Assembly: GCA_903970455.1 (NCBI GenBank)
Contig: CAJCIW010000105.1
Span: forward strand, 1 to 6,337
DNA: 6,337 bases
Reading direction: 5' to 3'
DNA from: Verrucomicrobiota bacterium
GTDB taxonomy: Bacteria > Chlamydiota > Chlamydiia > Chlamydiales > Rhabdochlamydiaceae
Part shown: piece after piece, positions 1 to 5,647 of the stretch
Layout of the letters: every line of letters begins with the position of its first letter
How positions within the stretch are numbered: position 1 is the first letter of the stretch
Translations under genes and position numbers: made by a program
The notes under the pieces: generated by a model
The model's database searches: none
Seen by the model: the letters and a program-made list of their open reading frames with translations, nothing else
Told to the model about the DNA's origin: nothing

Positions 1-425
1 ATGCTCAAGCAACAATTGGGAGTTGTTATTTCCACCAAAAGAATTATGACAAGGCCACAGAGCTCTTAAGTAAAATACCAGAGACCCATCCTAAGTTTGC
101 AAATGCTCAAGTAACAATTGGGAGTTGTTCTTATTTCGGCCAAAAGAATTATCGTAAGGCCATAGCACACTATAGTCAAGTGCCCGAGACCAATCCTAAG
201 TTTGCAGATGCTCAAGCGGCAATTGGGCTATGTTATTGGCTCCAAAAAAATTATAGCAAGGCCATAGAGCACTTCAATAAAGTGCCCGAGACCCATCCTA
301 AGTTTGCAGATGCTCAAATCAATATTGGGAGATGTCATATTGCCCTGGCCAAAGAGCACTTTAACAAAGTGCCTGCATCTCATGAAAGATTTGGACTTGC
401 TCAAGGGCTTATAAAATCGCTGTGA
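1..425 (+). CDS. TPR-repeat protein, C-terminal part (5' end cut by window edge)
   Basis: The frame beginning at position 3 is open from the window edge to a TGA at 423-425, so the gene starts outside the window; the GTG at 180 is an internal valine. The visible ~140 residues are tandem TPR-like repeats with consensus PETHPKFADAQ..IG.CY..QKNY.KAIEHFNKV. TPR units are helix-turn-helix scaffolds for protein-protein contacts. The GCT-CAA codon pair of each unit recurs at 3, 105, 210, 312 and 399, giving units of 34, 35, 34 and 29 codons. The 35-codon unit has one extra Ser (SCSYFGQ). The 29-codon unit has lost five codons around the inter-helix turn (GRCHIALAKEHF), and the last unit is cut short (ERFGLAQGLIKSL). 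The C-terminus is thus degenerate while the inner repeats are nearly identical in DNA. No signal peptide can be judged. The partner and role are unknown; similar repeat proteins are common in host-associated bacteria as possible effectors, which is inference only. Confidence 0.85.
   Translation, partial: AQATIGSCYFHQKNYDKATELLSKIPETHPKFANAQVTIGSCSYFGQKNYRKAIAHYSQVPETNPKFADAQAAIGLCYWLQKNYSKAIEHFNKVPETHPKFADAQINIGRCHIALAKEHFNKVPASHERFGLAQGLIKSL
3..401 (+). repeat. Tandem ~102-bp coding repeats (TPR units)
   Basis: Near-identical DNA blocks such as GAGACCCATCCTAAGTTTGC recur at intervals of 102, 105, 102 and 87 bp. They code for the TPR units of the gene at 1-425. Similarity is high at silent positions, which suggests recent duplication or gene conversion. 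The last interval is short because of a 15-bp in-frame loss. Confidence 0.8.
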
Positions 426-429
426 CTCG

Positions 430-601
430 TGGTCCTTAACAAAAATTCTTGAGACAATTTCGAGCGTGAAAGCTCGCTCAAATCGACGACCGCAGGCTTC
501 GCAATTTGATCCGTATTAATTCAATACGAATCAACTTGCGCTCGTCGATTTGAGCGAGCTTTCACGCTCGAAATTGTCTCAAGAATTTTTGTTAAGGACC
601 A
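430..601. repeat. 172-bp near-complete palindrome with 60-bp perfect inverted arms
   Basis: The left arm 430-489 (starting TGGTCCTTAAC, ending AATCGACGA) is an exact reverse complement of the right arm 542-601 over 60 bp. Inside it, 500-517 pairs with 523-540 with two mismatches, leaving a 5-nt loop (AATTC, 518-522). The only large asymmetry is a 10-nt bulge at 490-499 opposite the single base 541. Each arm also holds its own small hairpin: CGAGC-GTGAAA-GCTCG at 461-476 and CGAGC-TTTCAC-GCTCG at 555-570. Pairing stops exactly at 430 and 601, and there is no target-site duplication in the flanks (CTCG and GCGG). It fills the gap between two convergent genes. It could be a MITE-like or palindromic repeat element, a two-way terminator, or both. 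The structure is seen directly; the identity is inference. Confidence 0.95.
430..601. terminator. Probable bidirectional transcription terminator for the TPR gene and the kdp operon
   Basis: The palindrome starts 4 nt after the TPR gene stop and ends 5 nt before the kdpC stop triplet on the other strand. Transcripts from either side would fold into the same long stem. Because of the symmetry, each strand also reads TTCTTGAGACA near the outer stem followed, at its 3' end, by AAGAATTTTTG, a short T-run. The T-run pairs within the outer stem rather than following it, so this is not a textbook intrinsic terminator. No other terminator candidate is visible for either gene. Confidence 0.5.
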
Positions 602-606
602 GCGGA

Positions 607-1191
607 CTATTCCTTCTGGACGTAGGCTTGATCGAGCGCTAAATTGAGCATCGGGACATTGACGCGTATTTCGCCCAGGAGTCCGAAAAAAGGGCGTTCG
701 GTATACTTTTGGACAAGATCATTCACCTCTTCCTCTGAAATACCCCGCTCCCTTGCCACTCTCCCCACCTGGAGTAGTGCATTGGTGATGCTGATATGAG
801 GGTCGAGTCCACTTGCAGAGGCTGTGACAGCATCAATGGGGATGCAAGTGTCTGCTGTAAGCAAATTCGTCAGCCTATACAACTCAGCGCGCGTGGAAAT
901 CTCTTGCAGAAGGGCTGGGGATGCGGGGCCTCTCTGGCTTCCCGATGAAGACGCAGCATTGTACTCTTCATCCGGCGTCAGAGAGGGACGAAGGTGAAAA
1001 TAACGGGACGATGTGAAGTGTTGTCCGATCAATGGGGAGCCGACGAGTGTTTGCCGCTCGGGATAAAATAAAAGACTGCCTCCAGCCTGAAAAGGGAAAA
1101 AAATCCGCCCGATCAAGAAGAGTGTCAATGGATAAGCTCCTCCAAAAAGAAGAGTGAAAACAAGCATCAGAAGAAAAGCATTTTTAATCAT
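607..1191 (-). CDS. kdpC: Potassium-transporting ATPase subunit KdpC
   Basis: KdpC is the single-span accessory subunit of the KdpFABC K+ pump; it contacts KdpA and is thought to aid K+ binding at the periplasmic face. I take the ATG at 1191, giving 194 residues, because it overlaps the kdpB TGA as ATGA (1188-1191). The frame also runs back to a TTG at 1203, which I consider less likely. E. coli KdpC has about 190 residues, so this is full length. One membrane segment spans about residues 5-30 (FLLMLVFTLLFGGAYPLTLF). Family motifs follow in order: GSPLIGQHF (51-59), RPS (68-70), YNAASSSGSQRGP (77-89), VTASASGLDPHIS (122-134), RVARERG (144-150), and the closing RVNVPMLNLALD. There is no clear Shine-Dalgarno, so translation probably depends on coupling to kdpB. 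It is the last gene of the operon and ends 5 bp outside the large palindrome. Confidence 0.97.
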   Translation of the reverse strand: MIKNAFLLMLVFTLLFGGAYPLTLFLIGRIFFPFQAGGSLLFYPERQTLVGSPLIGQHFTSSRYFHLRPSLTPDEEYNAASSSGSQRGPASPALLQEISTRAELYRLTNLLTADTCIPIDAVTASASGLDPHISITNALLQVGRVARERGISEEEVNDLVQKYTERPFFGLLGEIRVNVPMLNLALDQAYVQKE

Positions 1192-3191
1192 GTGACAAAC
1201 CAATGGCTAATGACAGCATCGATTGTTTTAATTCCTATAAAAGGAAAAACAACTCCGCCGAGGCCGTAAATGAGCAAGTTTTTTTTAAGGATCGCGTTGA
1301 CTTTATCCGGAACGAGTTTCACTCCTCTGAAAGAAAGAGGGACAAGCAAAACTAAAATGAGCGCGTTGAAGATCACTCCGCTCAGGATCGTATTTCTCGG
1401 GGTGCTGAGATGAAGAAAATTCATCACTGAAAAACCTGGAAAAACAGGAATGAGAAGAGCCGGGAGCAGGACGAAATATTTTGCAATATCGCTCCCCAGG
1501 GTAAATGCCATTAAAACCCCTCTTGTCATCAGAAGTTCTTTGCCGATTTGGATAATATCAAAGAGCTTGCCCGGATGGGAGTCGAGATCGATCATGTTGG
1601 CGGCTTCTTTTGCTGCCTGGGTCCCGTTGTTCATGGCGATGGCGAGGTCGGCTTGCAATAGAGCGGGGACGTCGTTCAGGCCGTCGCCTATCATCGCGAC
1701 AGAATGTCCTTCCAGCTGCTGCTCCTTGAGGTAATGTAATTTTTGTTCAGGGTTCGCCGAAGCTAAAAAATCGTCTGCCTGGACATCTTTTGCTACCACA
1801 GCCGCAGTTAAAGGGTTATCGCCCGTGACGATTACGGTTTTTACCCCGAGCAATTTGAATCGGTTGAATTGATCGGCGAGTCCTGTTTTGATTTTGTCTT
1901 GGAGAATCACGGTTCCCAGGATCCGCTCCTGGTTAGCGACAATCAAAGGGGTATTCCCCTCTTTGGCGGTATTTTTGACAACTCGGGAGACTTCTGTAGG
2001 GATCGTTTTTTGAAAAAACTGTTCAATCGCATCGGCAGCTCCTTTTCGGTATTTTTCTTCGGCAAGATCGATTCCGCTTAGCCGTGTTTCCGCGCGGAAA
2101 GGGAAAAAATCAAATTGTACTCGGGGACGGATGCAGACGAATGGGAATTGTGTTTTAACGAGTTCGAGAATGCTGCGCCCTTCCTTTGTTTCATCCGAAA
2201 AGGAAGTGAGGTAGCAGGCCCTGGCAAATTCTTCTGGAGGGATATCGATTGCAGGCACCAATCCCACAGCGAGGCGATTCCCCTCCGTGATGGTCCCCGT
2301 TTTGTCGAGAAGCACGAGGTCGACCTCTCCGGCGGCTTCGACGGCCTGGCCGCTTTTTGCGACCACATTCTTTTTGATCAACCGATTGATGCCGGCAATC
2401 GAAATGGCATTCAACAGTCCAGCGATGGTTGTCGGGATCAAACTCGCTAGCAAGGCGATTTGCATGGTGATATCGAGATGGGCATTGTAAAAGATCCCAA
2501 AAAATTGAAAATTAGCCACCATGACTAAAAAAATAATGCAGAGGCTGGAGAGGAGAATTGTCGTCGCTATCTCGTTGTGTGTTTTTTTGCGCGAGGAGCT
2601 TTCGACGAGATCGACCATTTTGTCAAGAACGCCTTCGCCAGAGTTTGCCATCACTTTGATGACGATCTCATTGGAAAGGACTTTAGTGCCCGCAAGCACA
2701 TTTTGGCTCCCGCTCATCGCTCTTCGGACGACGGGGTGCAGTTCTCCAGTAAAGAGGGATTCGTCGATGCTCGCAAAACCTGAGATGATATCCCCATCAG
2801 CGGGAATGATCTCGTCCTTCCGAACGAGAACGAGATCACCTTTTTTTAAATCTTTATCGCTGACGACGTTGAGATTGCCGTCTTGATCATAGAGGTTGGC
2901 AAAGGTCGTGCCGCGTGATCGACGTATAAAATCCGTTGTTCTCTCGCCGCGAATTTCCGCATAGGATTCAGCGATATTGGAAAAAAATACGATTGCCCAA
3001 AGCCACAAAGAGACATGCAAAGCAAAATAATCGATTTGCTCCCGCTGAAAAAAAATGAACTGGAGGGTCGTGAGAATGGCCCCTATCTCTGTGATGAAGA
3101 TAATGGGATTGCGATACAAAGTGAAGGGATTGAATTTTTCCAGCCCGCCATAAATGCTTAATAAGAACTCATCTGAAAAAATCTTGATCAT
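1188..3191 (-). CDS. kdpB: Potassium-transporting P-type ATPase subunit KdpB
   Basis: KdpB hydrolyses ATP and drives K+ uptake by the inner-membrane KdpFABC complex. The protein is 667 residues, close to the ~680 usual for the family. Visible landmarks: membrane helices M1-M2 at about 28-75 and M3-M4 at about 212-268 with the IPTT bend (252-255); the actuator-domain motif TGE (148-150); the phosphorylated aspartate D296 in DKTGTIT; nucleotide-domain residues F365 and KGA (383-385); TGDN (456-459); GDGLND (502-507); and M5 with D568 and K571 in SDIAKYF, matching the E. coli K+-coupling residues D583 and K586. The odd point is that TGES is TGEL here, so the serine whose phosphorylation inhibits the E. 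coli pump is absent. The catalytic Glu is kept, as are all other core motifs, so the enzyme should be active. The ATG at 3191 overlaps the kdpA TGA as ATGA, and no strong Shine-Dalgarno is seen. Confidence 0.98.
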   Translation of the reverse strand: MIKIFSDEFLLSIYGGLEKFNPFTLYRNPIIFITEIGAILTTLQFIFFQREQIDYFALHVSLWLWAIVFFSNIAESYAEIRGERTTDFIRRSRGTTFANLYDQDGNLNVVSDKDLKKGDLVLVRKDEIIPADGDIISGFASIDESLFTGELHPVVRRAMSGSQNVLAGTKVLSNEIVIKVMANSGEGVLDKMVDLVESSSRKKTHNEIATTILLSSLCIIFLVMVANFQFFGIFYNAHLDITMQIALLASLIPTTIAGLLNAISIAGINRLIKKNVVAKSGQAVEAAGEVDLVLLDKTGTITEGNRLAVGLVPAIDIPPEEFARACYLTSFSDETKEGRSILELVKTQFPFVCIRPRVQFDFFPFRAETRLSGIDLAEEKYRKGAADAIEQFFQKTIPTEVSRVVKNTAKEGNTPLIVANQERILGTVILQDKIKTGLADQFNRFKLLGVKTVIVTGDNPLTAAVVAKDVQADDFLASANPEQKLHYLKEQQLEGHSVAMIGDGLNDVPALLQADLAIAMNNGTQAAKEAANMIDLDSHPGKLFDIIQIGKELLMTRGVLMAFTLGSDIAKYFVLLPALLIPVFPGFSVMNFLHLSTPRNTILSGVIFNALILVLLVPLSFRGVKLVPDKVNAILKKNLLIYGLGGVVFPFIGIKTIDAVISHWFVT

Positions 3192-4900
3192 CGCATCATT
3201 TCACTCATTAAAATATGTTCGTATGCGGGCCCCAGCAGCAGAGCAGGGAGATAGCCAAGCGCGTTAATGACCAAATACACAGCAATCAGCAATAGAATAA
3301 AGGTAATGCCTGAGGCTGGAAAAGTGGTGGCTGTTTCCGGAGCGCGTTTCTTCATTGCCAGGGAACCCGCCAGCGCCATTGTCGGCAGGATGACGAGAAA
3401 TCTGCCGGCCAACATCGATAGAGCCGTGCTGAGTTTGAAATAAACCGAGGCGGCATTGATATGTGCAAAATCACTGCCGTTGTTGGACATTGTCGATGAA
3501 AAGACATATAACATTCCTGTGAAGCCGTGAGTGGGTTGTGTGGGAAGGACGAGCTTTCCCCATCCAGACATAAAACTCAAAGATGTCAGGCCTAAGATAC
3601 CGACAATATAAATAATCACGGGGAGCATGCTCATTTTGATTTCAAAGGATTCGATTTTTTTTCCCAAATATTGCGGAGCACGTCCAATCAACATCGCAGC
3701 GATGAAAGTGCTGACGAGGATCAAGTGCAATACGGAATAAATACCGGTTCCGACGCCGCCGAAAATGACGTTTCCTGTTTGCATGTTTTGCAATAAAATT
3801 CCCTGTGACCAAGGCAGATAGCAAGTGTGGCTGGAATTCATAGCCCCATCGGATACAGTCGTTGTGGAAGTGGCGAAGAGCGCACTATCAAAACTCCCGA
3901 ACCGCTGCTCTTTTCCTTCCATATTCCCTTCGCTCAAGTCCAGCATTTGATCTGTCAGAAGAGGATTTCCTCGAGCCTCCATCGTAGAAGTCAGAAAGAC
4001 GCCAATGGAAAAAAGCAGAAGCATGAAAATATAAATCGACCAGGCATGCTTCTGATTTTGAACGGATTTGCCGTAATAATAGGTCTGGCCGGCTGGGATC
4101 AAGAGGATCGATAAGATCTGCAGCCAATTGCTAAACGGCGTTGGATTTTCATAGGGGTGTGCAGAATCGGCATTTGTAGCCCCTCCGCCATTGGAGCCAA
4201 GAAGCTTGATCGACTCAAAACAGGCGATGGGGCCCTGGGCAATCACTTGGACTTCCTCTTTTTCGAGGGTTTGGGCTCGCGTATAGGGTTTAAAATTTTG
4301 CGGCACCCCTTCGGAAATGAAGACTGCAGAAACCAAGATGGCGAGCGGTAGGAATAAATAATAACAGACGCGGATGATGTCGACCCAGAAATTGCCCAAA
4401 GAGGTTGAGGAGTTATTAGCAACTCCTCTCACGCAGGCCGCCGCGACGCAAATCCCTACGCTAGGAGAACAAAAATTTTGTACGACCAGCCCAAAAATTG
4501 TGGAAAAATACGAGATTTCCTTTTCGGGATTGTAATTTTCCCAGTCTGTATTTGTGACAAAGCTGACAGCCACATTGAAACTTCCGACGAGATCAAGCCC
4601 CTCGATCTTTTCCGGGTTTAGAGGGAAAAGGTGTTGGAACAATAAGATCAAAAAAAGGAACAAAAAACTGAATAAAGTGAACAGGAACAGGGAGGCCGTG
4701 TACTTTTTCCAATCCTGCTCCACCGACGTATCGATGCGGCAAACTTTGTAAGTGATTCTTTCTAAGGGCTTTAACAGAAATTCCAGCCCAGTTTTCCCTT
4801 CTCGGTCCAAAACTCTGCACAGATACAGGCCCGTCGGCTTCACAAGGGCTGTCAGGATGATCAAGAGGAAAATGAATTCCAGCCAGTTTGAATGGGTCAC
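3188..4900 (-). CDS. kdpA: Potassium-transporting ATPase subunit KdpA
   Basis: KdpA is the K+-channel-like subunit (superfamily of K+ transporters, four pseudo-repeats with pore loops) that selects and admits K+. It has 570 residues against 557 in E. coli. About ten membrane helices are evident, the first at about residues 8-28. The four filter regions are VTNTDWENY (115-123), LGSNGGGATNADSAHP (234-249), IFGGVGTGIY (379-388) and SNNGSDFAHINA (472-483). Compared with the E. coli forms (NTNWQ, TNGGGF, GGVGSG, NNGSAF) there are substitutions in each loop, including D119 and E121 in the first and D477 in the fourth. The start is GTG at 4900; GGAGAGG at 4910-4916 with a 9-nt spacer supports it and lies inside the last codons of kdpF. 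The stop overlaps the kdpB start. Function is certain from the overall pattern; ion affinity may differ from E. coli. Confidence 0.98.
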   Translation of the reverse strand: MTHSNWLEFIFLLIILTALVKPTGLYLCRVLDREGKTGLEFLLKPLERITYKVCRIDTSVEQDWKKYTASLFLFTLFSFLFLFLILLFQHLFPLNPEKIEGLDLVGSFNVAVSFVTNTDWENYNPEKEISYFSTIFGLVVQNFCSPSVGICVAAACVRGVANNSSTSLGNFWVDIIRVCYYLFLPLAILVSAVFISEGVPQNFKPYTRAQTLEKEEVQVIAQGPIACFESIKLLGSNGGGATNADSAHPYENPTPFSNWLQILSILLIPAGQTYYYGKSVQNQKHAWSIYIFMLLLFSIGVFLTSTMEARGNPLLTDQMLDLSEGNMEGKEQRFGSFDSALFATSTTTVSDGAMNSSHTCYLPWSQGILLQNMQTGNVIFGGVGTGIYSVLHLILVSTFIAAMLIGRAPQYLGKKIESFEIKMSMLPVIIYIVGILGLTSLSFMSGWGKLVLPTQPTHGFTGMLYVFSSTMSNNGSDFAHINAASVYFKLSTALSMLAGRFLVILPTMALAGSLAMKKRAPETATTFPASGITFILLLIAVYLVINALGYLPALLLGPAYEHILMSEMMR

Positions 4901-4903
4901 CGA

Positions 4904-4987
4904 TTAAAACCTCTCCGGCCAAACAAGGGTGCAAAATAAGTAAATGAGGAGAAATACCGAGAGAATACCAACGACAATCGCAAACAC
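4904..4987 (-). CDS. kdpF: KdpF, small membrane subunit of the Kdp pump
   Basis: This short gene directly precedes kdpA, with a TAA at 4904-4906 and only 3 nt before the kdpA GTG. From the GTG at 4987 it gives 27 residues: a hydrophobic run VFAIVVGILSVFLLIYLF followed by CTLVWPERF. A single helix ending in a PE.F-type tail at this position matches KdpF, which is 29 residues in E. coli and stabilises the complex. I choose this GTG because GAGGTGG (4994-5000) lies 6 nt upstream and the predicted transcript begins near 5006. A longer version from the GTG at 5002 (32 residues, starting MRWAL) is possible but would be nearly leaderless. The gene is below the usual length cut-off of gene finders and is easily missed. 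Confidence 0.88.
   Translation of the reverse strand: MFAIVVGILSVFLLIYLFCTLVWPERF
4910..4916 (-). promoter_or_regulatory. Shine-Dalgarno of kdpA
   Basis: GGAGAGG on the minus strand, 9 nt before the kdpA GTG at 4900. It is embedded in the Pro-Glu-Arg codons at the end of kdpF, so kdpF and kdpA are likely to be translationally linked. It supports the GTG start, since no ATG is near. Confidence 0.7.
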
Positions 4988-4993
4988 CAAGGC

Positions 4994-5000
4994 CCACCTC
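4994..5000 (-). promoter_or_regulatory. Shine-Dalgarno of kdpF (decides the start)
   Basis: Read on the minus strand this is GAGGTGG, a strong match to the 16S rRNA 3' end, with a 6-nt spacer to the GTG at 4987. It favours the 27-residue form of kdpF over the 32-residue form. Confidence 0.6.
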
Positions 5001-5012
5001 ACATAAGGGCCG

Positions 5013-5041
5013 ACTCTAAGAGATAAAAAAAAACTTGTCAA
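5013..5041 (-). promoter_or_regulatory. Candidate sigma-70-type promoter of kdpFABC
   Basis: On the minus strand a perfect TTGACA (5036-5041) is followed by a 17-nt spacer containing a run of nine T, then TAGAGT (5013-5018), which matches TATAAT at four of six positions. Transcription would start near 5006. That leaves a leader of about 18 nt that carries the kdpF Shine-Dalgarno. The good -35 with a weak -10 would suit a regulated promoter. Position, spacing and leader agree with each other, but no experiment supports it. Confidence 0.6.
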
Positions 5042-5060
5042 ATGGGCTTTTGGAGAAAGA

Positions 5061-5080
5061 TGTAAAATAATTATTTTACA
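5061..5080. promoter_or_regulatory. 20-bp perfect palindrome, candidate operator
   Basis: TGTAAAATAATTATTTTACA is its own exact reverse complement. It lies in the divergent intergenic region, centred about 64 bp upstream of the predicted kdp transcription start, a typical place for an activator of that promoter. It is also about 135 bp upstream of the rightward gene start. The half-site TGTAAAATAA has the form bound by dimeric helix-turn-helix regulators, but I cannot assign a family. AT-rich DNA gives short palindromes by chance, though a perfect 20-mer is much less likely. Confidence 0.5.
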
Positions 5081-5138
5081 AATTTGTGATATTTAAGAAG
5101 ATTTCTATCTTGAATTAAAATTTATATTTGTTGTGCAA

Positions 5139-5168
5139 TTGTTTTTATGAAGTTAGTTTATTTTTAAT
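5139..5168 (+). promoter_or_regulatory. Weak candidate promoter for the rightward gene at 5205
   Basis: TTGTTT (5139-5144) and TTTAAT (5163-5168) are separated by 18 nt, placing a start near 5175 and a leader of about 30 nt. The -10 matches five of six positions but the -35 only about three. The whole region is AT-rich, so such matches are cheap. Confidence 0.25.
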
Positions 5169-5191
5169 AAATCTTCTTTAAAAAAATAATT

Positions 5192-5195
5192 AGGA
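5192..5195 (+). promoter_or_regulatory. Shine-Dalgarno of the gene at 5205
   Basis: AGGA, 9 nt before the ATG at 5205. It suggests that the disrupted reading frame downstream was a genuine gene with its start where the ATG lies. Confidence 0.5.
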
Positions 5196-5204
5196 AATAA
5201 ACAT

Positions 5205-5603
5205 ATGTCAGTTTCAAATGCTCCTTTTGACCACCCCTTTTCATTCGGTCCTTCACCCCACGTCGACACGGATGTGCGTGTCGCTCAATTGATAGGGCTT
5301 GAGGGGATCCTTGCACGCTCGTATGTCACGCATGGCACAACGCCATGCAAGACCCCAGCATCTGGTTTACCTTGTTTGACACGGAATCTGTCCCCCGCAT
5401 TGCAAAACATGATGTTGCTATCGCCAAGGAAGATTTCCAGTTCATGCATCCCAGAACCCTGAATGGGAAGGTTCGCCTGGACCTTCTCGTGTCTCCGCGG
5501 CCTTGATGTTCAGCAGTGGTATGACTCGTTCGGAACGCTTCCCTTCGATTTTGCGTTGCCCCGCACAGTCCAAATTCACAAAACCTTCCTGCCCGCGGTA
5601 TAG
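5205..5603 (+). pseudogene. Unknown small protein gene, apparently broken by two compensating frameshifts
   Basis: I do not recognise the family. The first frame starts at ATG 5205 with a ribosome binding site and reads MSVSNAPFDHPFSFG...DTDVRVAQLIGLEG up to about 5310. After that it turns into a Ser/Pro/Cys-rich string of out-of-frame character and stops at 5460-5462. Meanwhile the frame shifted by two bases (open 5303-5503, stop 5504-5506) reads protein-like: QDPSIWFTLFDTESVPRIAK...KEDFQFMHPRTLNGKVRLDLLVSPR. From 5499 the original frame again becomes protein-like (GLDVQQWYDSFGTLPFDF...VQIHKTFLPAV) and stops at TAG 5601-5603. Joined, the pieces would give one soluble-looking protein of about 130 residues. 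A one-base loss near 5310-5340 and a one-base gain near 5486-5504 would explain it. It could be a decaying gene, or an intact gene with two sequencing errors. It is convergent with priA. Confidence 0.5.
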
Positions 5604-5647
5604 CTCGGCACTTAGCAAAATCCAAAGTTTAAGAATCCAATTTCGGG

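Noticed and set aside
1..425. Regularly spaced repeats that might be read as a CRISPR array or minisatellite
   Set aside because: The frame stays open through all units, the units are multiples of three (87-105 bp), and the translation matches TPR repeats; there are no spacer-like unique stretches.
426..606. Target-site duplication or attachment site flanking the palindrome
   Set aside because: The bases just outside the arms (CTCG and GCGG) do not repeat, and no tRNA or integrase is near.
1192..1203. kdpC start at TTG 1203 (198 residues)
   Set aside because: The ATG at 1191 forms the ATGA overlap with the kdpB stop, mirrors the kdpA-kdpB junction and gives a better N-terminus; the TTG has no ribosome site.
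2078..2886. Several frames of 60-120 codons on both strands inside kdpB
   Set aside because: All lie wholly within the kdpB coding frame, which is intact with every catalytic motif; they are shadows.
4593..4997. 134-codon minus-strand frame overlapping kdpF and the kdpA start
   Set aside because: It is rich in Gly, Pro, His and Cys, lacks recognisable motifs, and lies over the clearly coding kdpF and kdpA frames.
5095..5178. 10-bp inverted repeat AAGAAGATTT / AAATCTTCTT in the divergent intergenic region
   Set aside because: The arms are short with a 64-nt gap, and the AT-rich context makes such matches common.
5604..5647. Terminator between the broken gene and priA
   Set aside because: No stem followed by a T-run is visible; only a short direct repeat AATCCAA occurs.
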